Source: Lepus europaeus (taxonomy: Eukaryota; Chordata; Mammalia; Lagomorpha; Leporidae). From it: a stretch of DNA of 64,000 nucleotides. Both the position numbers and the translations under genes were made by a program. The DNA lies in contig NC_084840.1 of the NCBI RefSeq assembly GCF_033115175.1, positions 73,981,179-74,045,178 of the forward strand, read 5' to 3'. Positions within the stretch are counted from its first letter, which is position 1. Every line of letters starts with the position of its first letter. Under the pieces are notes generated by a model. The model had not been told where the DNA came from. It worked only from the letters and a program-made list of their open reading frames with translations, and did no database searches. Below, piece by piece: positions 58,150 through 64,000 of the stretch.

Positions 58150-58470
58150 CTTTAAACAAGTATTGTTTTTCTTTTAATGTTTTAATGTGGTAAAACACAT
58201 ATAACTACCATCTTAGCCATTTTTGAGAGTGAAGTTCAGTGGCAATAATACATTAATATCATTGGGCAACCATTGCCACCATCCATTTCCAGAACTCTTT
58301 TATCTTGCAATATTGAAATTGTATACCAATTACAATCCTACTTCCCCTCCCCACCTCAAGTTCCTGGAAACCAGCATTCTACTTTTTTCTCCATAATTTT
58401 GACTACTTGAGGTAGCTCATGTAAGTGGAACTATCCAGTATTTATCTTTTTGTTTCTGGCTAATTTTTTA
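58150..58470 (-). mobile_element. LINE-1 (old L1M type) 3' segment
   Basis: Gtggtaaaacacatataact, accattgccaccatccattt, gaaaccagcattctactttt and ctacttgaggtagctcatgt: reverse L1 3' order. Confidence 0.8.
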
Positions 58471-58491
58471 AAAAAGATTTACTTTTATTTA

Positions 58492-58778
58492 TTTTTTAAA
58501 AAGATTTATTTTATTTATTTGAAAGGCAGAGTTACAGAGAGGTAGAGGCAGAGAGAGAGAGGTTGGTCTTCCATCTGCTGGTTCACTCCCCAGATGGCTG
58601 CAATGGTCAGAGCTGCACTGGTCAGAAGCCAGAAGCCAGGAGCTTCTTCCAGGTCTTCCACATGTGCAGGGGTCCAAGGACTTGAGCCATCTTCTGTTGC
58701 TTTCCCAGGCCATAGCAGAAAGCTGGATTGGAAGTGGAGCAGCCAGGACTCGAACCAGCGACCATGTGAGATGCAAAC
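58492..58778 (-). mobile_element. C SINE, type A, head truncated
   Basis: Aaaagatttattttatttat tail; it ends at gaaccagcgaccatgtgaga, lacking the last 40-50 head bases. Confidence 0.88.
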
Positions 58779-59132
58779 CAGGACAGTTTCTCTTTATGGA
58801 AGGATATAGCAATCGCTGTGAAATAGTGCCTCTGGGGAACGGGATTGTGAATCCAGCATGCTAGGGAGACTGACTTTTCATTTTTTGTTCAGAGTAATTT
58901 GGAGTTTTTGTTGTGCATATATTGCTTAGTAATTTTATAAAAGCTAGTTAAATGACATTCCCTTCCTCCCTCCCTCCCCTCCCTCTCATTGCTTTTAGAA
59001 TTGCATCTATGAACTATATTAAATCTATTCTTTTGTGTTAATATCGCATTAACATGAAAATAATTAAGAGAATGGAAACAACAATAGCAACAAGAAACTG
59101 ACAAACAAAAATAAAAATATAAAGAAATAAAA
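58779..59132 (+). repeat. Intron 2 with LINE-1 tail-like fragment
   Basis: Bases 58980-59060 (gaattgcatctatgaactat) match the LINE end at 7650-7690, preceded by a pyrimidine tract. Confidence 0.5.
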
Positions 59133-59222
59133 TAGGGGAGTGAACCAATGGTAGAAAATCTCTGTCTTTATCTCTCTGTCATTTGTGGATTTTAGGAAAA
59201 TAAATCTTAAAAAAAAAAAAGA
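59133..59222 (+). mobile_element. SINE 3' fragment
   Basis: Aggggagtgaaccaatggta through aaaataaatcttaaaaaaaa only. Confidence 0.75.
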
Positions 59223-59267
59223 AATGAGATATACTTTTCTTTAAAAAATAAATAACTAGTTTAATTT

Positions 59268-59601
59268 TTTAAAAAAATAAGTTATTTATTTATTGGAAAG
59301 GTAGAGTTACAGAGAGAGGGAGTGACAGAGATAGATCTTCCACCCACTGACTGATTCAGTCCCCAAATGGCTAAAATGGGGGGTCGAGAGGCTGGGCCAG
59401 ACCCAAACCAGGAGCCTGGAGCTTCTTGTGGGTCTCCATGTAGGTGGCAGGGGCTCAAGCACATGGGCCATCTTCTGCTGCTTTTCCAGGCCATTAGCAG
59501 GAGCTGGATCAAAAGCGGAGCAGCCAGGACACGAACTGTAACCCATACAGGATGCCAGCATTATAGGCAGCTGCTTAAGCCACTATGCCACAACACTGGC
59601 C
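59268..59601 (-). mobile_element. C SINE, type A, old copy
   Basis: Aataagttatttatttattg tail; ctatgccacaacactggccc head. Confidence 0.88.
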
Positions 59602-59754
59602 CACATAGTTTAAATTTCAAACAAAGTGGAAAGTGATAAAACTAGAATTTTCTGAGTACATTGGATTTCTCTTGTAGCCATTATTGTTATTCACTTTTCA
59701 ATGTATCTGTTGAAATCAAAGTGAATGCAGATTTGGAGCTAAAAGTCATATTTA

Positions 59755-60072
59755 GGGGCACTGTGGTGCAGTGGGTTAAGCCAGCTCCTGGGACACTACA
59801 TCCCATATGAGCATCAGTGCATCCTAGCTGCTCTACTTCTGATCTAGCTACCTACTAATGTGCCTGAGAAACCATCAGGAGATCCATGTTACCCAAAGGG
59901 GGGACCTGGATGAAATACCTGGCTCCTGGCTTTGGCATTCCTAGCCCTAGTCATTGTGGCCATTTGGGGAGCGAACTCATGGATGAAAGATCTCTGTCTG
60001 TCTGTCTCTCTCTGAGTCTCTTCCTCTCTCTCTGTAACTCTGCCTTTCAAATAAATACATAAACCTTTAAAA
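59755..60072 (+). mobile_element. C SINE, type A, old copy
   Basis: Ggggcactgtggtgcagtgg head; aaataaatacataaac tail. Confidence 0.88.
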
Positions 60073-60597
60073 TATATTTAATCATGCATGAATTTGAAAC
60101 AGGATGAATTCTGTTTCAAGGAAGGGCACAGATAAAAGTAAACATTTCATCTCAATTTATGGTTTTAGTCACCTTAGGATTCTTTTTGTGAAAGAAAGTT
60201 TAATCTTTATTGTCTTTACTGAAATGCATTAAGTGTTTTTAATGAGATCATTTAACAGAAACATTTGGTTAAACTCCATCTGGAACTTCTTTTTAATCCA
60301 AATCACTTCCAGGGAGACAGATTTTCTCCTAAGGAGGCTAGATTTTCATAAAAGAATATTGTACAATCCAATTATTTCTGAATTCAGGAATAATTTCTTA
60401 AGCCCTAAGATTTTAATTCTTGCTTTTGGCTCTGTCTTGGGTCTATGGATCTCAGAAGTGGATGTCATTGTGGTGATTTATTTAAGCCCTCAGTTGGCAG
60501 ATGAAAAATGTATGAAGAGGTCCATCTTATTAACTGATTTTAGAATCAGTTCTGAAACTTGTGCACACATCACAGCCACTTGCTTGTCCAAGCACTG
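60073..60597. other. ITIH5: Intron 2, nothing recognised
   Basis: Contains an open frame at 60233-60598 with no recognised similarity. Confidence 0.5.
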
Positions 60598-60717
60598 ATG
60601 GCTGGGCCCCTCCTCTAGGTTTTTGATTCTCTGGATTTTGGACAGAGTCCAAGAATCTGCATCTTTAACAAGTTTCTGGGTAATATGGTCTGGGGACCCC
60701 ACCTTTGAGAACCACTG
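60598..60717 (-). repeat. MER5-type DNA transposon fragment
   Basis: Gctgggcccctcctctaggt, gaatctgcatctttaacaag, gtctggggaccccacctttg and agaaccactg end: hAT-Charlie MER5 terminal order. Confidence 0.8.
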
Positions 60718-61649
60718 TGTTGAAAAATTTCCTTCTCAGACCAAACTGCAGAGTTTCTTTTCCTCTTTTGGGCAAAAATTTTTCAAATATTAATATGCTC
60801 AGATTTATTTAAAAAATTGGATCATTATTTAACTGAACTGCATGCTTTTATCTCTTCCAGCTCTGTGGTAGAGACATATATCCTTATTTTGTTTGGCTTT
60901 TTTTTTGAGTTACTAGAGTCCTGGCACTTTGTATTGATCAGCTGTACTCTGATATTCTCACAGGTTTGGCCATGATTCTTGCAGCTCATGCTCTTGTGAA
61001 TATTTGAATATATTCTCAGATCTGCGTGATATTTAGATTCACTTCTCTAATAGCCTCGGCAAAATATCTCCTAAGCTTTTTGTGGTTTTCTGGGCAGAGT
61101 GTGATTTGAGTCCAACGTTTTGAGTAAATATTTGTTTGGTGGAATAAGCTTCTTTGGTCATTCTTTTGAAGCAGGGTTTTTGATCACCTTTTACTTCAGG
61201 AAGCAATGTGCCTTGCTATCAGCAGGTCATAGTCTTGCATCTATTTTGAAAATGAGCCTAAGGCCAAAAGAAAATTAATAAAGTAGAGGAGTATTGAAAT
61301 AAACATTGCCCCTGGTAGACCACAGACCAAACAGGAGAGTGGAGAGTCCTATCAGAGTAAATCAGCTCCATTCATTGTTTGTTGAGGGTCTACTGTATGC
61401 CAAAGACCAGGCTGGGATTTGAGCCTGCAAAGATGAGTAGGGTCTGTCCCCAAGGGGCAGCCAAGTGGTCTTGCATAATGGTGATGAGAGTGAATTTTGG
61501 AGCAAGAGGGATTGAATTCAACTCTCATCTCCATTACTTGCTGGCCAAAACCAATAGATACCCTCACTGAGCTTGAATTCCTTCCATCTATGAAGTCGGA
61601 ATAAAATGTCTACTTCGTGTATGTATCCCAAGACTGTAATGGGCTAGCG
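60718..61649. repeat. Intron 2 with MIR-like fragment
   Basis: MIR words at 61480-61610 (attgaattcaactctcatct, cattacttgctggccaaaac). The remainder is unclassified. Confidence 0.5.
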
Positions 61650-62062
61650 CTTTGTCTTAGTCTGCTTCGGCTTCCACAACAAATTACCATAGACCTGAAT
61701 GCCTAAACCATAGAAATTTAATTTTCTTACCATTCTGGAGGCTGCAAAGTCCAAGATCAAGGTTTGGCAGGGTTTGGTTTCTGGTGGAAACGTGTTTCCT
61801 GGCTTGTGGATGGTCGTTTTCTTGCTGTGTACTCACATGACCTTTGCTGTGTACTCACATGACCTTTGCTTGGTTGAGTACAAAGGAAGACCCAGCTCTC
61901 TATCTAGTACCTCCCTATTATGATGGCGCTGCTCTCATGATCTTTTGTAACTCTAATTACCTCTATAGGTTCCCACTTTTAAATATTATCACATTAGGAA
62001 TTGGGACTTCAACATACGAAGTAGGGGGCGGGGCATAGTCAACCCATAACATGCTGTCAATT
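61650..62062 (-). repeat. Old LTR-like (MaLR type) repeat, near full length
   Basis: Tgtcttagtctgcttcggct, acaaattaccatagacctga, ggaggctgcaaagtccaaga, cctggcttgtggatggtcgt, ggaattgggacttcaacata and gtcaacccataaca. This is the reverse of the order at 2755-3165. Family name unsure. Confidence 0.65.
61822..61870. repeat. 22-base tandem duplication
   Basis: ttgctgtgtactcacatgac plus ct occurs twice in tandem (61822 and 61844) inside an old LTR-like repeat. Confidence 0.85.
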
Positions 62063-62862
62063 GCTTAGCCAGTTCCTGGAATCAGAGCATCACTTGGTTA
62101 GTAGTGGCTTTCTTCGTGAATGTTTCTTTCTTTCTTGAGGTTTATGCTACCAGCTGTCATCAGATGTAGCACTATTGTATAGGCTGGGAAAATAATACTG
62201 AATAATTTTATTGGATTCTCAAATTTTGTACCATCAAGTACTATTCATATAACAAGATTTTGGGATGAATTTAATTAGCACACTCTTGGGCTTTCTTTTT
62301 TTTAGAATCTATCTCTTCAAATACACTCTTGAATTCAGTATTGATTCCTGTTTCAGATGAATCTGTAGTTCAGATGGGGAAGCCCTAGTGTATAGTCTAT
62401 CTAAGTGGGTACTGAAGTGAAGTTGAGCATAAGAGAATTTGTTTAGCATATCCTGATATTTCAATTAATTCAGCGATCCTGTAAATGTGATCTAAAAGTT
62501 GATAACAACAAGTATTGTGCATGTCACATACTTTGCTTCTAAATTCATATAACTTATTGAATATTTAAGCAATGTGTATTTTCTATTAAATTGAAAATCT
62601 TCATTGTGTTCATTCATTAAAGTTAGGTTAAAGATTTGCTCCTATGTCATGAATTGGTTGTTCACTCAAGGTTGATTTTACAAGTCAAAGGAGTGAAAAA
62701 CTGGGAAATCAGAACAAGGCAAAGAAGAGACAGGAATCAGGTGCCAAAGGCTTTTTTCATGAATAAAAGACCTGCACTTACCCACCCCCACCCCCAGCCC
62801 CAAATTGTCTGAACCATGCTTTCCTGCCTCACAGAGAGTATTGTGTGCTTTAATTCCAACAG
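62063..62862 (+). other. ITIH5: Intron 2 3' end, unique, and acceptor
   Basis: No repeat recognised; ends ctttaattccaacag before exon 3. Confidence 0.65.
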
Positions 62863-63026
62863 AAAACCAAGCCCTTGATGACAGAATTCTCGGTGAAGTC
62901 TACCATTATTTCTCGGTATGCCTTCACTACGGTTTCCTGCAAAATGCTGAACAGAGCTTCTGAGGACCAGGAAACGGAGTTTCAGATGCAGATTCCAGCT
63001 GCGGCTTTCATCACTAACTTCACCAT
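62863..63026 (+). CDS. ITIH5: ITIH5 coding exon 3: start of VIT domain
   Basis: 164 bases, entering in phase 0 and leaving two bases into a codon. It encodes 54 residues beginning KTKPLMTEFSVKST and ending IPAAAFITNFT, plus the first two bases of the next codon. This is the start of the vault/inter-alpha-trypsin (VIT) domain, which in ITIH proteins precedes a von Willebrand A domain; both continue outside the window. Visible features are the SVKSTIISRYA beta-strand region, the SEDQE turn, and an N-F-T glycosylation sequon near the end. The acceptor is ccaacag (ending 62862); the donor gtaggt starts at 63027. The G of the Met codon is supplied by the next exon, and reading into the intron gives ATG TAG at once. 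No frameshift or stop is present. Confidence 0.94.
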
Positions 63027-63254
63027 GTAGGTGACATGCTGGGAGATGCTTTCTATGTGGGGTAGTCAGGGTAAAACTGAGGTGATGTGAGGTCCACGGT
63101 CTGTTAAGTATTTGTTTCTCCATGGATGGTGTATGGATCAGAAGGTTGACTCAATCCTTCCTTCCTTGCTCCCTCCTCTCTTTCCCCTTTTCCTTCTTTT
63201 GTTTCTGCTTTCAATGATCTCTTCTTTCCTTCCTATGTCTTTTCCTCCTCCTTT
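63027..63254 (+). other. ITIH5: Intron 3 start
   Basis: Donor gtaggt followed by unique, then pyrimidine-rich sequence. Confidence 0.7.
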
Positions 63255-63582
63255 AAAAATATATATTTGTATTTACTTACGAGAGAGAGCAATGGCGAGA
63301 GCGAGAGAGAGAGAGAGAGAGAGAAAGGAATGTTCCCATCTGTTGATTCACTCTCCAAATGCCTGGCGCAGCTGAAGTTGGGAGCCAGGAACACAATCTG
63401 GTCCTCCCATGTGGGTGACAAGGATCCAAGTACTTGAGCCATCACCTGCTGCCTCCCAGGGTTCTGCATCAGCAGGAAGTTGGAATCAGAAGCCAGAGCC
63501 AGGCGTTGGATTCAGGCACTTGAAATGCAATGTGGGTGTCTTAGCCAGTGTCTTTACTGCCAGGCAAAATGTCTGCCCTCTT
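63255..63582 (-). mobile_element. Old C SINE
   Basis: Tttgtatttacttacgagag tail with GA run; ctttactgccaggcaaaatg head. Confidence 0.75.
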
Positions 63583-63880
63583 TCCTCCCTCTTTTCCTTT
63601 GTCTTTCCTTCCTTCTCTCCAACAAATGAGTGTCCACAATGGGCCCTTTACCAGGGGATTGATGTACTTCTATGAAAAGGGCAATATTACTCTGCTCCAG
63701 AAATTCCAGTAGGGAGAAATGGTCAATAAGTAAGTAAACTAATAAATGAGATAATTTCAGACAGTGAATGTTATGGAGATAGCAAGTAGGATGGAGAGGC
63801 TTCTTTGGGTCGAGAAATCATGGAGGCAGCTCAGAGGAGGCCATGACTGAGACTGAAGAATGAGGCAGCATGAAAGCTTT
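63583..63880. repeat. L2-like fragment in intron 3
   Basis: Ttctctccaacaaatgagtg, ggtcaataagtaagtaaact and cagctcagaggaggccatga. Confidence 0.65.
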
Positions 63881-63924
63881 GATGCTTTTTCTCTTCCCTC
63901 CTCACCTTTCTCTTCTTCCTCCTC

Positions 63925-64000
63925 TTCTTTATTTGAGAGAGAGAGAGATAGAGAGAGATAGAGCAAGAGCAAGAGCTTCCATTTGCCGGTTTGTTCCCTA
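63925..64000 (-). mobile_element. C SINE, cut by the window edge
   Basis: Ctttatttgagagagagaga through cttccatttgccggtttgtt: the tail-side part only. Confidence 0.75.

Larger units (their letters stand above)
37900..64000 (+). other. ITIH5: ITIH5 gene, 5' portion (partial)
   Basis: The gene begins in the CpG island near 37.9-38.04 kb (transcription start not resolved) and runs off the right edge. Three coding exons are present at 38045-38134, 50101-50145 and 62863-63026. Known ITIH5 proteins are about 940 residues: signal peptide, VIT domain, vWA domain and a C-terminal heavy-chain region. Only about the first tenth is therefore here. ITIH5 is a secreted matrix component of the family whose heavy chains attach to hyaluronan, and it is expressed in tissues such as breast, placenta and adipose. 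Those functions are family knowledge, not visible here. Exon order, phases and splice sites are intact, so this is a functional locus rather than a processed pseudogene. Confidence 0.9.

Overview
The window is nuclear genomic DNA of a mammal, almost certainly a lagomorph and most likely the European rabbit (Oryctolagus cuniculus). About sixty copies of the tRNA-derived lagomorph C-repeat SINE are present, together with LINE-1 3' ends and old mammalian repeats (MIR, L2, MER5-like). There are no bacterial or viral operons, tRNA or rRNA genes, or CRISPR arrays.

One protein-coding gene is recognisable: the 5' part of ITIH5 (inter-alpha-trypsin inhibitor heavy chain 5), on the + strand. Coding exon 1 (38045-38134) lies in a TATA-less CpG island with several GC boxes and encodes the signal peptide. 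Coding exon 2 (50101-50145) is a 45-base phase-0 micro-exon. Coding exon 3 (62863-63026) begins the VIT domain. Together they give 99 codons plus two bases, joined by canonical GT/AG junctions in compatible phase. The rest of the gene (remaining VIT, vWA and C-terminal regions) continues beyond base 64000. Introns 1 and 2 are about 12.0 and 12.7 kb.

Bases 1-37.6 kb are intergenic DNA upstream of ITIH5. I found no exon there, including none of ITIH2, the expected head-to-head neighbour in mammals. This part is mostly SINEs. It also holds a 428-base solo LTR with a 5-base target duplication (20915-21342), a CTCF-like motif (18032-18045), a SINE containing two later SINE insertions (18918-20012), and a 72-base non-SINE segment next to a SINE that has a near-identical inverted copy 17 kb away (8854 and 26437).

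SINE labels used below: type A has the 'gtggcgcagcgggttaa' head and a 'gcatcccatatggg' middle. Type B-short has 'ttctagtcc' with 'gctcctcttcca'. Type B-long adds a 'ggattctgtcccgg' segment. 'Old' marks a diverged class with 'gttaagatgcc' near its head. All end in a CT-rich stretch and an A/AAAT-rich tail. Boundaries without a stated target-site duplication (TSD) are good to about 5-15 bases. No alignment could be run, so family names for ancient repeats are recognition by eye.
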